Positions 54,892 through 64,000 of a stretch of DNA of 64,000 nucleotides are shown in pieces (position 1 is the stretch's first letter; every line of letters begins with the position of its first letter). The translations under genes were made by a program, and so were the position numbers. The stretch spans positions 372,001-436,000 of the forward strand of contig MU270051.1 of the NCBI GenBank assembly GCA_021432635.1, read 5' to 3'. Under the pieces are notes generated by a model that was not told the DNA's origin, ran no database searches, and saw only the letters and a program-made list of their open reading frames with translations. Source of the DNA: Thozetella sp. PMI_491 (Eukaryota; Ascomycota; Sordariomycetes; Chaetosphaeriales; Chaetosphaeriaceae).

Positions 54892-57733
54892 TTTCCCTTG
54901 CGGGCCTGTTCCGGGCCGTTGCGGGCTTGTGCGTTCAAGGTCTGGGTAAAATGCGTATTCTCCTGGTCCGTCGTGGCGATCGGCCAAGATCAATGTCTGG
55001 TGATCATGGATGCCTCAGCTCGAGTGGCGGCGGGACATCACGGGAAGACGGTATGCCCAGGCGATGAGGGTGCTCGTGGGGAAGCGCTGAGAAGAAATAA
55101 GAAATGGCCCGCTCACTTGCCTCGTGGAAGCTGAGCCCTGCTGCCGATGACGCCGGTACTTGTACGCACTCTACAAAGGCTGCATCGAGGGGAAGTGGAG
55201 GGACCGCTCATGGGGGAACGCACGGATGATGAGAGGCAAATCCTTGGTTGGGCGCCGCCGAAATCAGACATCTAAATCAGTTGAACCAGGGAAGCGTGGC
55301 CGATCTGATGGAGTCCGTTTCAAGCTCCAGACGACACCTGCTAGTGGGCGCAAAGATCGGTACTGTGGGCGCTGGGCGGCGGCGATGGGGCCGTTAAGGT
55401 GATGAGCGGGAGGTACGCCAGATCCAGCCAAGCGCCCAGACCAAAGCAGTGTAGCTAGGGATCAGGTAGGGAAACAGCCTGCTGCGCCTGCGAATCATGG
55501 CGTCAATCCCGGGGCTCGAGCGCCGAGCTAGACTCTGTAAGCGGAGCCTTCCGGTCCAAGTCTTCGACGGCGAATTTCGCAGTGGGCCCAGCCAGGGCAT
55601 GCCTGGATACTAAGACGATATAGCCCAATCTGCGACGCAGGGCCTATCTTCGCAAACTACGCTAGGCATCTTTGAAGAATGCGTTCCCCTGCACATCCTG
55701 TCATGGTCGGCCTTGCTTGCGCTCCAGCCGGTGTACAATGAGCATGCCGCTCAAATAAGGGAGATCGTCTGCTAGTAGAGGACTATGTTTGAGTTCCGCG
55801 CGTCCGGGCGATCAAGGCTCGGAAAGCTTGCCGGAGTGTGGGTTGCAACTCCTCCTGATGGCTCATCTAAGCAGAGACTTCCAGAAGCAGAAGCTGACCC
55901 AAAATATGCACACGGACGGGGGGGGCATGGCGCGTTACGGGGTTCCTCTCAAGGGGTGGCGAGGCGTCGGGGTCGAGAGGCGGTGCTATCATCTCGTAGT
56001 ATGTGCACATGGTCCAGCGGCGTAACCTGGTAGCATTCAGGAGCTGTGATGCTACCCTCCCCCTTTCCCCCTCCCATCTCCCAGCAAATCACGGAATGTC
56101 CCCCACGTATGCAACCCTTAGCTTGCTGCATTCTTGCAGAAATGGAGAGGGGGCGGGTCAGGGGCGATGTTGCCTGCTCCTCTCTGCACGGCCACGTCGC
56201 GGTCGGCCGCCCGGTAACTGCCCGGCCCCAGTGCCCCATTCGAGACTCTACAACTGCCGGGACATAGAACTCGGAAGTTGATGCCGTGGAAGGGTGCTGC
56301 CAAGGCAAATTGCCTTAATTACTACAGTAGTTGAAAAAAAAATCACTTACGAGGTGGGGACTGTGTCGATCGCCAAACGAAAAGAAAAAAAGAAAAAAAA
56401 CCTCCCCCCCGAAACACGAAAAAACCTTCCTAGCATCAGATCCTGTAGGTATGCCTGCGCGACGATACCAAATGTGCATTGATTGCCACTACATGGTAGT
56501 AGATATTCTGGCGGCTCAAGGAGGATCTTGACCTCGCTCTTTGGTATTTCGCGCGTGCTATAGGTCAGCACGGGTTTCCCCGCGCCTCACGATGGTTTGG
56601 TCCATGCGTGCAGTACTACTTAAGCACAGGGTCCTTTTTAGGTATGGGCTTGCGAGGTTGCCAGTCTTGCAAGCTCTGCAGCAGCTACGGATGGGGATAG
56701 ATGGCTTGCGTGGCGCACCCTCGAGCTGGGGCCAAACCCCTGGCTCCCCTAATCACATCCAGCACCTACTGTACAGTACATTGACCAAAGATGGATGATC
56801 GATCCACAAGGAGGCTCCACTGAGAAACCAGAACTTCCTCTCACCGGTTGACCGGTTGCAGGGGGGGCTAGCTAGCCGGCCCGGCTTTTTGTATACAACG
56901 GGCACGAAGGCCGAGTCCCCTTGGGACCAAGAGACAGCAAATGTCCTCTACGCAGTATAGCTTCTGGAACCATCCCCAAGATGGTTGATCAGATCAGGGA
57001 ACTTGCGAGTTAATTCACGTGACCAATCTCGCATGCGCCATCCGTTCCGAGACCCGGGCTAGCTGATACTCCAGCGTTATATGACGCCCGTACCGAGACC
57101 ATCCACCCTGTCGTCGTTGTAATTTGCCATTTTCTCTACCGTCTCGCGATGGAGCTAGTGGGTAGGCATCCGCGCAACTCCTCGACGTACTATGTACTTC
57201 GTAGCTGAATGTGTCCACCAAGAGAGGAGCCTGGACGGCCAAGACATAATCGGCTAGCTGCTACCACCGGCTTCCTCCGAGCGGGAGATGTGCATACAGC
57301 TCTCCAGTATTCGAGGGCTCGGTTCCACTACCCACTACCGTGCTACTTGGTAAAGTGCTCGAAATTGGGCACTTGCGTTGATCCACATCCCTCTTTATTT
57401 AGCACGAGGCATATTTCTCTGTGCGTAGCGGTTGTTGAGACACCGGGCCACCTTCGCCGCTCTCTCAAGAGACCCTATGTTTGGGCGGCTTACATCGACG
57501 TTTTCCTCTAGCCCGTGGGTCTACACAGCATCTGCGACTGACGCAGCGACACTTGTGCTCCTCTTCGCAAAGGAGAAAGGCGTTCCGACCGGGCCGGGCC
57601 ATCCGTGGCTCCGGTATTATACCTGTAGCACCCGGCAGTGGTGGGTACTTCAATACTGAGGTACCTGAGGAACTCTTGTAAGAAATCGAGGCCACGATGT
57701 TCTATCAACTCAGGCAGCAACTCAGGCAGCAAC
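54892..57733. other. Gene-free stretch, 2.8 kb
   Basis: No conserved frame. Poly-purine/A-rich patches at 56330-56420. Short unconserved frames overlap on both strands throughout. A 12-bp triplicated unit lies at its right end (57706-57741). Confidence 0.45.
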
Positions 57734-57741
57734 TCAGGCAG
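57706..57741. repeat. Three tandem copies of a 12-bp unit
   Basis: CAACTCAGGCAG occurs three times in perfect tandem. It overlaps the last codons and 3' flank of the cysteine-rich protein gene on the opposite strand. Confidence 0.9.
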
Positions 57742-58405
57742 CAGGTATGACTACTATCGCGCTCGCGTTGAGAATGTAGTCCGAGCGTGTCCAATGCGTA
57801 GTACTGTCCAGTTCTTCAGGTGAAATCGGCGTGACAACTTCGCAGTGCCCCGGTCCAAGTTGCCTCTCAACCTTGGCGATAGCACTCCCGTTGCAAAGAT
57901 ACCACCCTAAGCCTAGGCCACCGGTGGCCTGTATCGTCACGCTGCGACATGGTAAGCACCACTCGGGATTATTGGGAAAGCTAATGTGACGACACCTTTT
58001 CGTTCCTTTCCCAGGACATTTCCATGTTTCGTTTATCTGAAGATAGTTGTCGAGGAGGAAATTGTAGTCGAAAGAGATCCACGGGTCTTCAAGTGCCGTC
58101 GCATTTTCTCCTTCACAGTCCTGGAACTCGTAGACGTCTGACGGATGCATTAAGCCCCAGCAGCGGATGGGAGCATGCATCAGCGGGCTTCTCAGAGAGA
58201 AACGTGTCATGGTCTTCAGAGGCTCCTCCTTGGCCATCTGAGCGGTGTCGAGGGTAAAGTTCCAGACTTTCCATGAGTGGTATGCGTTATCCGCTACTCT
58301 TCCATCCGCGCCTAAGACACCACATCTAGTATCCTCTCTGTTTGAAACGCTTTGAAGCAAGGCTGGAACCATTGATGCGAGCATGGTTGCGCCAGTGATC
58401 TGCAT
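57734..58405 (-). CDS. Predicted cysteine-rich secreted protein, unknown function
   Basis: Single open frame of 223 aa, with an N-terminus (MQITGATMLASMVPALLQSV) that could be a signal peptide. Nine cysteines after residue 25, for example in TRCGVLG, IRCWGL, DCEGEN, WKCPG, RCRH, WCLPC, YLCNG and HCEVV. N-glycosylation sites NFT, NAT, NET and NAS fit a secreted glycoprotein. I do not recognise the family. Size, cysteine content and position in a gene-poor stretch resemble small secreted fungal proteins, some of which are effectors; this is inference. An unrecognised intron is possible, so the exact boundaries are tentative. Confidence 0.55.
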   Translation of the reverse strand: MQITGATMLASMVPALLQSVSNREDTRCGVLGADGRVADNAYHSWKVWNFTLDTAQMAKEEPLKTMTRFSLRSPLMHAPIRCWGLMHPSDVYEFQDCEGENATALEDPWISFDYNFLLDNYLQINETWKCPGKGTKRCRHISFPNNPEWCLPCRSVTIQATGGLGLGWYLCNGSAIAKVERQLGPGHCEVVTPISPEELDSTTHWTRSDYILNASAIVVIPAA

Positions 58406-59505
58406 CTCATCTGTTGAATGTACGAAGTGTTAAGTGGACAGGTCTTTACTACAATGTTCTACCCCACCGAGCCCCTCACAAAAACATAGCTGGATAAATA
58501 GGGCGACCGGCTCACGACTGGCAATACTAAAACCCATTGCGTATTTATCCTACCAAGAGTGAGGCTGACGGCTGGACACGTATCTTGTCCCCAGCCTGCA
58601 TGAACCACTACCTGAAGAAACCTTGAGCTACGCAGTCGGGTGGATAATTTCTGGCCCTTACACAAGGCCGATAAAAGCCTTGTGGGAAGATGCCTCATGA
58701 TTGAGATCGCCCGCCGCAGGGTACGCAATCATCTCAACGGGATGAATTCAAACGTGCAGAAACTATGGACACCTCAGTTGGAAGCCTAAGCTGCACCGAA
58801 CCCAACGGAAGCATTTTGGTCGACGGTGATATTGTGGGTTTGGGGGTATGTCCAATAAATTCGGCCCTTCAATATATTGCCAGCTTTTACGTCAACTAGC
58901 TGGGTTCTAGCCGCATACTTCGTCACGGCCACACTTACCATCGCGGAGGGGGTCATCTTCGCGTACATCGCAGTTAGGAATTCGGTGAATCCAACTCTGC
59001 AGGCTCATCGTCGCCAAACCCAAGAATAGCCTCTAGAGATAGACAACCATAGATGTGAAACGTCGGGGCGTGGCCGTATAGCTAATTCACGCTGCTCATA
59101 TATCCACACTAGCCTTCTAGTCCGCGAAAGCTAGATAGCGTTCCATGTGGGCCGCTTCGCCCCAGCACTTAACGAGCTGTAGAGCGCGTACGCATTAATT
59201 AACGCAACATCTCTTGGCCGAGGCGTCGAAGCCCTGGGATTCGCAGAAGAGTTTAATAATAGATTACAGTTAGCCCTCTCGAATCTGGCTCTCCTTTCTC
59301 TGTATAATTTTACGTATATGGACCAATTCCGATCTCCATCAATTCTACCGTGCCAGCATCTTGTCTCCCTTTGCCCAATGCAATATAAATACTGCAAGTG
59401 GAGCAGAAAACGGATGCGAATTTGGTTTGCCAACTGGATCAACAACAGAATCCACGTTCCACGACTTAATGTCCTGGGGCGGAGTCAAGCCCGGGGTTCA
59501 CGAGA
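58406..59505. other. Intergenic, 1.1 kb
   Basis: Two minus-strand frames (58459-58728 and 58786-58968) do not join sensibly and show no family signal. A possible degraded gene cannot be excluded. Confidence 0.4.
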
Positions 59506-60279
59506 TCAAAAGCTCTGCTGCCCACAGCCGAATAGTTGGTCACGAAGTGCTCTCCCCACGGCTGCATCCACGTATCTGCCTAGGTGATTAATAGAATGCT
59601 CTACCAATGAGCCCTGGGGTTTCTCACCATAAGTAGTCGCCGGCTTTGCCTGGCAGAGCCATATCATAGTATCGTTGACGCCTTTTGCGAAGTCGTCGTT
59701 GGGGAATGCCTGCACGACCGTGGCGTATTCCTCAGTTGTGATTCCGGTCGAGGGCCCGATGAAATCTGCAAAGATTCCCTGGCCCACCACTTTGACATTG
59801 CTCTCTTTATATAAGCTAATCGTGGGCTCGGTGTGCAGCGCGATGGAGTCCCAGACGAGCTGCACCCGCCGCTCGTCCCAGTGCTTCGCGTCTCGGTGCT
59901 CTCCAATGAACTGCCTCGCGGCAATGGCGCCGTCCACCTCGAAGCGTTTGTCCGAGCTGATGGCTGCGGTTCCCTGGTTCCAACCCAGGTCGTGCAGGAT
60001 GACGCCCAGGGCCTGGGCCTCAAGGTCCACGGTCTGCTGGAGCGTCGTGTTGTGGCGGATTATCAGAGTGCTGAAGAGCCAGGACCGCATGACATGCTTG
60101 TACGTGAAGTTGCTGCTGAGTTTCTGCACTAGGTCGTGTGCATCTCGGACTATGGGAGTGTCCACCACCTGCACGCCCGCAATGTTGCGCACAGGGAGGG
60201 GGCCACGGGCATGGGAGGTGGAGAGCAGGGCGTACGAGACGGCGAGGAGCTTAAGGATATTTGATGAGCTGTACATCAT
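59506..60279 (-). CDS. Secreted HD-domain hydrolase-like protein
   Basis: Single exon, 257 aa, starting MMYSSSNILKLLAVSYALLS, a signal peptide ending near TSHA. An ATG pair is at 60279/60276; the frame continues upstream only through a non-ATG codon. HD-superfamily layout: His in KHVMRSWLFS, the HD pair in LGVILHDLGWNQ, RFEVDGAIAARQFI, VQLVWDSIALHTEP, and GQGIFADFIGPSTGIT. This order resembles cyanamide hydratase-like HD proteins of fungi, metal-dependent enzymes that normally are cytosolic. Here a clear leader and N-glycosylation sites suggest export. Substrate unknown. Near the 3' end a stretch resembles a tRNA D-arm but is coding. Confidence 0.85.
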   Translation of the reverse strand: MMYSSSNILKLLAVSYALLSTSHARGPLPVRNIAGVQVVDTPIVRDAHDLVQKLSSNFTYKHVMRSWLFSTLIIRHNTTLQQTVDLEAQALGVILHDLGWNQGTAAISSDKRFEVDGAIAARQFIGEHRDAKHWDERRVQLVWDSIALHTEPTISLYKESNVKVVGQGIFADFIGPSTGITTEEYATVVQAFPNDDFAKGVNDTMIWLCQAKPATTYGEKPQGSLVEHSINHLGRYVDAAVGRALRDQLFGCGQQSF

Positions 60280-61752
60280 CTTGAAAAATATGATGCTGGG
60301 AAGCTGCTTTGTCGGGCCGGTCACTCAAAGTACGCTGATTAAGTAAGATAGCTGTAGCTGCTTGTGGCTGCTTCTTGAAAGACTCGATGCTGGAGCCCAG
60401 GTTCCGAGACAGAAGGTTCCGAAACAGAACCTATATAGTTGAACCCTTTCGGCCCATTGAGCCAAACTCCGCGGCGAACTTCTACTCGAAATGTCATCCG
60501 AGGAAATGAAAATCGCAGCCAAAGCCCTGTCTGTTGGTGAATGTGACGCAATTGCTGCCGAGTCACCCATAAACTCCGACCTGCATCGGGTCTTAGCGGC
60601 CAACCTCGGGGCCCGGTCATCGGCAACACCGCATTTCCCTGACTAATATAACATCTACGGGTGTTAGTTATACCTGTTGTACAGCAGAAGGAGACTAATC
60701 CCGTCCGTCTCGCTGCCGAGGATACATTCCGCGAACTAGGCGTCCTAGAAAGCAATCCACCACTCAAGTGGGGAACAGTTCCCGTCGCTAGGTGCATATT
60801 ACGCCTGGAATAGGGCGGCTTTGCGTGCACCTTTGCCTAATCGGGAATACGAGACTAGGTAGGTTTTAGTGATGGTTACACTCCGGCCTCGCCTCCTTGC
60901 ATTTGCCTACATTCATTTCCGCTTCAGCGAACTCGGTGCATCCCAAGGGACCGGGATATGGTGCTTTTTTAGGTTTTCAAACTTGAGAGCCTTGTAGTCT
61001 CAATTAAGAAGCTCATTTTGAGGGAAGGCCAAGAGGTATGCCCAGCGCTTTAGGCATCCCCGGTTGACGAGCAGGTGATGCGCCCCAATCAAACCACCCC
61101 CGGTTGAGAACGTGATTGCCCCCATTGGATAAAAGCTGCGCACATTCACCCAGTCCTTATCGAAAACGCTGAAGCTGATACGGTTGAGGCCCAGGTGGCT
61201 GCGGCCGAGGTAGTTGCTATCCTGCAGAAGCCCCAAATCAGTTGTCCTCCACCAGTAGCATCTTCTTATACTCCAGCCTCGCCGGCCTGGGATATTAGAA
61301 GGAGCAACGAATGAGCAATATCCTTTCATCTTGGTCACCGGCTGCCACAACGTTGGTAGATGTCGTCTACTTGGATACCTATAGCCGTAAAGGAGGTTAC
61401 CCAATGTAGTAGCTCGGGTCGCAGTATTGGGAGCAATAAATCTCGCCGTCTCCCCTCTCTCGGGCTGCTTCTAGCGTATTATCTAGATTTCCATGAATGA
61501 GATCACATTTTATCACTTTATTCTGGCTACCCACGCGACATGGACGTGTCGACAACACCGTCGCAAGGGCCTTTCGAGCTGCGCAAGGCTCTGGCACTAA
61601 TTACTTCGGGTGCTGCTCAAAGGGCTGCCAGGCTTGTTACGAAGCCTTTCGTCCGCATTTTTGCACTCCACGGCGGGGTACGTTGACCTTGATGGCAGTT
61701 CTAGTAACCCTAGCTATAATTAGTTTGTCGCCGGGCCGCCCCTAGCCAACCC
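60280..61752. other. Intergenic, 1.5 kb
   Basis: Minus-strand frames at 61000-61404 and 61397-61597 are adjacent but cannot be joined in frame with good splice sites. The second is somewhat Cys-containing. No call made. Confidence 0.4.
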
Positions 61753-63467
61753 GCCGGATGAGGCCAGGTTGATCCAGGCTGATGTCAACAACGTCATGTC
61801 TACCAGCATGGGCTACTGGGCTTGGTTTGAGTGAGGTCGCCAGATTCGCCTTAGTGGGCGTCGAAAAGACTGCGTGGGAAATCTGTCGTTGGCGCGCAAC
61901 GTCGGGACAGTTTACGCTTCGGGCATGTCGAGTGCAAATACCCTGCTCTGTCTGATTCCGACGGCTGGAATTCTGATCAGTGCGCCGGCAAAAGAGCTAT
62001 GGGTCTTGTAACCGCTCCTCCCATACCTCTATGCTGCGAGAGCATCACTGACTGATTACGGCCGCGGTTGGAGCAGATACAAGCTTTGCCCGCTCGCAGG
62101 AATGTTGTCGATACTGCTGTCCCTTGGGGGCAGCATCATCCCCATGGAAGTAAGCGACTACGAGAACGTCGATGCCTTTCAGTACCAAGGCATGGTGGCG
62201 ACAGCAGATGGGAAGGTCGTCGACGAAGCGGGCAACGAGTCAGAGAAGACCTAGGCCGAGAAGTTTGCGGACCAGGTCCAGCATCGCGCGAGAAACCCGA
62301 ACGGTAGTCGTCCAACGGTGAGCCTTGCCGGGGGTATGCTTCTGCAGACCCTGGCCATAGATGCCATCCTAGCTGCTTGCTGGTTCCTCGAGGGTGGGGC
62401 TGTACTTGTTTGGTGGTGCGAGGTAAGACTTGTCCCCGCTCTCGATTAAGTTACGCGCCTTACCAACAACCTCTTCTATAATTGCTAGTCTTACTATTGG
62501 ATGTTCATCTGGTACCTAATGGTAGCATTCTCATCCGTACTTGGTAAGCCATAGACACCGGATTTCTCCTTATCCCAACCTCACGTGGTGATCTAATAGG
62601 GCGCAGAGAACTTTCCCGGTGTTCCCTTCACGAACACCCATACTATTCGGTGCTGGCGTGCCCCACGCGTTCAGATCGATGAGGATTCTCCCTGGGTCAT
62701 CTCTCCCTTGGAGACCAAGCTGCCAGGCAGAGCTACCATCCCGAAATGGACGACCTATTAATGAACCAGGATGGTGCTCGGATCCCTCGTAAGCTAGTGC
62801 CAGAGATGCGAACCATGACAAGCCCCCACGATAGCTTCAGCACTGGCTCATCTGCCGATGGATTTGGGCGCCCGTTGACGCGGCGCCCGACGGCGATGAA
62901 ACTGCAAGAAAACGACTTTGTGGACCCCATTGACGTCTTGACGAAGTTGGAGAAAGGCTATTCCAATATGGCTCGGATCTGGATGGACTCCTCCAAGCCG
63001 TGGTCGCAGTCCGACGACGCATTCTATGTTCTGCTCTCCGTCAAACGCATCTCAGGCGTGCATGCCGGGTTGCGGGTGGTATCCAAGATCATCTCCATTG
63101 GCGTTTTCGCCATCGGCACGCGTTCTTCGCGTCCGCGACACTCATCACCAACCTGGAGGCCATGACGGCCGCAACTTTAATTCTGTGCGCAGGTATATTT
63201 GGTAGAGTAACCGTACGTCGCCCATCCCCAGTTCCCTACATGGCCTGCCGAGAGTCCCGAAGCTAACTGAGCGAATACCAGGCTATGTAGATGGCGAGCA
63301 CCATGATGCATCACAAGCCTGTGCTCCACCGCGTCGTCAGGACCCGCGAGGAGGCCGGCAAATATCTCGAGGCCATCTTCCGCAAAGACGAGATCGCATT
63401 TGAAGTCAAAGGCCACATCATTGTCCAGGGGCGGTGCGTGAAGCGATTCGGGAAGCGGCTTCGCTAG
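61753..63467 (+). pseudogene. Decayed multi-pass membrane protein gene
   Basis: Coding-like blocks follow each other on the plus strand but are broken. LIQADVNNVMSTSMGYWAWF (from about 61780) is followed by hydrophobic LLCLIPTAGILISAPAKELW, ended by TAA at 62009-62011. The frame goes on (LAGMLSILLSLGGSIIPMEV) to a TAG at 62252-62254. Later THTIRCWRAPRVQIDEDSPW runs into TAA at 62759-62761, then a shifted frame, FYVLLSVKRISGVHAGL. A frameshift near 63115 separates ISIGVFAIGT from FFASATLITNLEAMTAATLI. The last block has TAG at 63288-63290 where Trp is expected (AM*MAS), then HKPVLHRVVRTREEAGKYLE and HIIVQGRCVKRFGKRLR to a stop at 63465-63467. I read this as one dead gene for a fungal integral membrane protein of unknown function. 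I do not attempt a restored sequence. Confidence 0.65.
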
Positions 63468-64000
63468 AGCAACATTCTCGGCGTTCTAGCGCCCGTATAA
63501 TTTAACAAAGATGGCAGTAAACGGACCGGCGGACCGGCGCCGGATGAATCAGCAGCGGTGGGAGGACCGCAGCACGTCTAGACGAAACAACCTAGCAAAT
63601 GGGGCTGCACGTGGCGAACTAGGTACTTTCCTCCATGGCGGTTATACTTTATACGTAGTATTTGCTGCTGGGGCTGGTGCACCGACCTATTGCCCCTTGT
63701 ACCGACTCGGCGTCTTGGCACCAGGCAGCTGGTTCCTTCAATCAACCTTTCGCCCTAAGAGGCCAAATTACAACCGCAAGCGCCGGGATGGAACCTCATA
63801 GACACGTGCTGTTTTGTTTTTCTGAGTAAGAGTAGCAATAGAGGCCCGCCTTGGTGAGCTATTCCCATTGGCTACCTGCGCATTGCCTCTAACTAGAGAG
63901 ATAGCCACTCCGGCGCTGATGGCAGCTTGTGGCTGAAAGGAGTATTCCTAACTCCGATATTGGCGCTACCAAAGTAAGCGGGTAGCGAACACTATTGTGC
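63468..64000. other. Right edge, no gene recognised
   Basis: One 96-codon plus-strand frame at 63511-63801 has no recognisable content. Nothing else seen. Confidence 0.4.

Noticed and set aside
58459-58968. Possible gene upstream of the cysteine-rich protein
   Set aside because: Fragments in different frames without homology; a candidate GTAAGT donor at about 58935 leads to no sensible second exon.
59570-59640. tRNA-like D-arm (GGCTCATTGGTAGAGC on the minus strand)
   Set aside because: No matching anticodon or T arm, and the bases are in-frame codons of the HD-domain gene.
61000-61597. Two adjacent minus-strand frames as a small secreted protein gene
   Set aside because: No splice combination joins them in phase, and no signal peptide is evident.

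Overview
This is a nuclear segment of a filamentous ascomycete, most probably a Sordariomycete. The genes carry many short introns (46-245 nt, mostly 50-90) with fungal branch sites (CTAAC or CTGAC) and AG acceptors. Proteins typical of moulds are present: an alpha-pheromone receptor, Pth11/rhodopsin-type membrane proteins, a secretory lipase, a DUF1996 protein and a NACHT-type STAND protein. I see no rRNA, tRNA, CRISPR or intact transposon. Exon boundaries were worked out by hand from splice signals, reading frame and family resemblance.

Left part (1-29.7 kb) is mostly conserved housekeeping sequence: SRR1-like protein (5' partial), secretory lipase, histidine-phosphatase (phosphoglycerate mutase-like) protein divergent from a CTNNBL1 homologue, V-ATPase subunit G (VMA10) divergent from PET117, RNA polymerase II subunit RPB2, indoleamine 2,3-dioxygenase, ESCRT-I Vps23/TSG101, a large low-complexity protein, the STE2-type pheromone receptor, a secreted DUF1996 protein, a Tom6-like mitochondrial protein, and a conserved protein I cannot name.

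Centre (29.7-41.2 kb): an intact six-exon NACHT protein with C2H2 fingers and an ankyrin-like C-terminus is transcribed away from an intact 13-exon SNF2/RING ATPase carrying two tandem SUMO-interacting-motif-like segments. They share about 0.5 kb of upstream DNA. A short-chain dehydrogenase and a Dal5-type MFS transporter follow as a convergent pair.

Right part (41.2-64 kb) is gene-poor and accessory in look: two Pth11/rhodopsin-like membrane proteins, a SAM methyltransferase, a secreted-pathway cytochrome b561, an omega-type glutathione transferase, a cysteine-rich secreted protein, a secreted HD-domain protein, and at the right edge a decayed membrane-protein gene with several stops. Gene-free stretches of 1-3 kb separate these.

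Points of interest: the NACHT/SNF2 divergent pair, two GC-AG introns, a VMA10 gene whose start codon is cut off by an intron and which has a 9-nt micro-exon, and long C/G homopolymers sitting inside introns.
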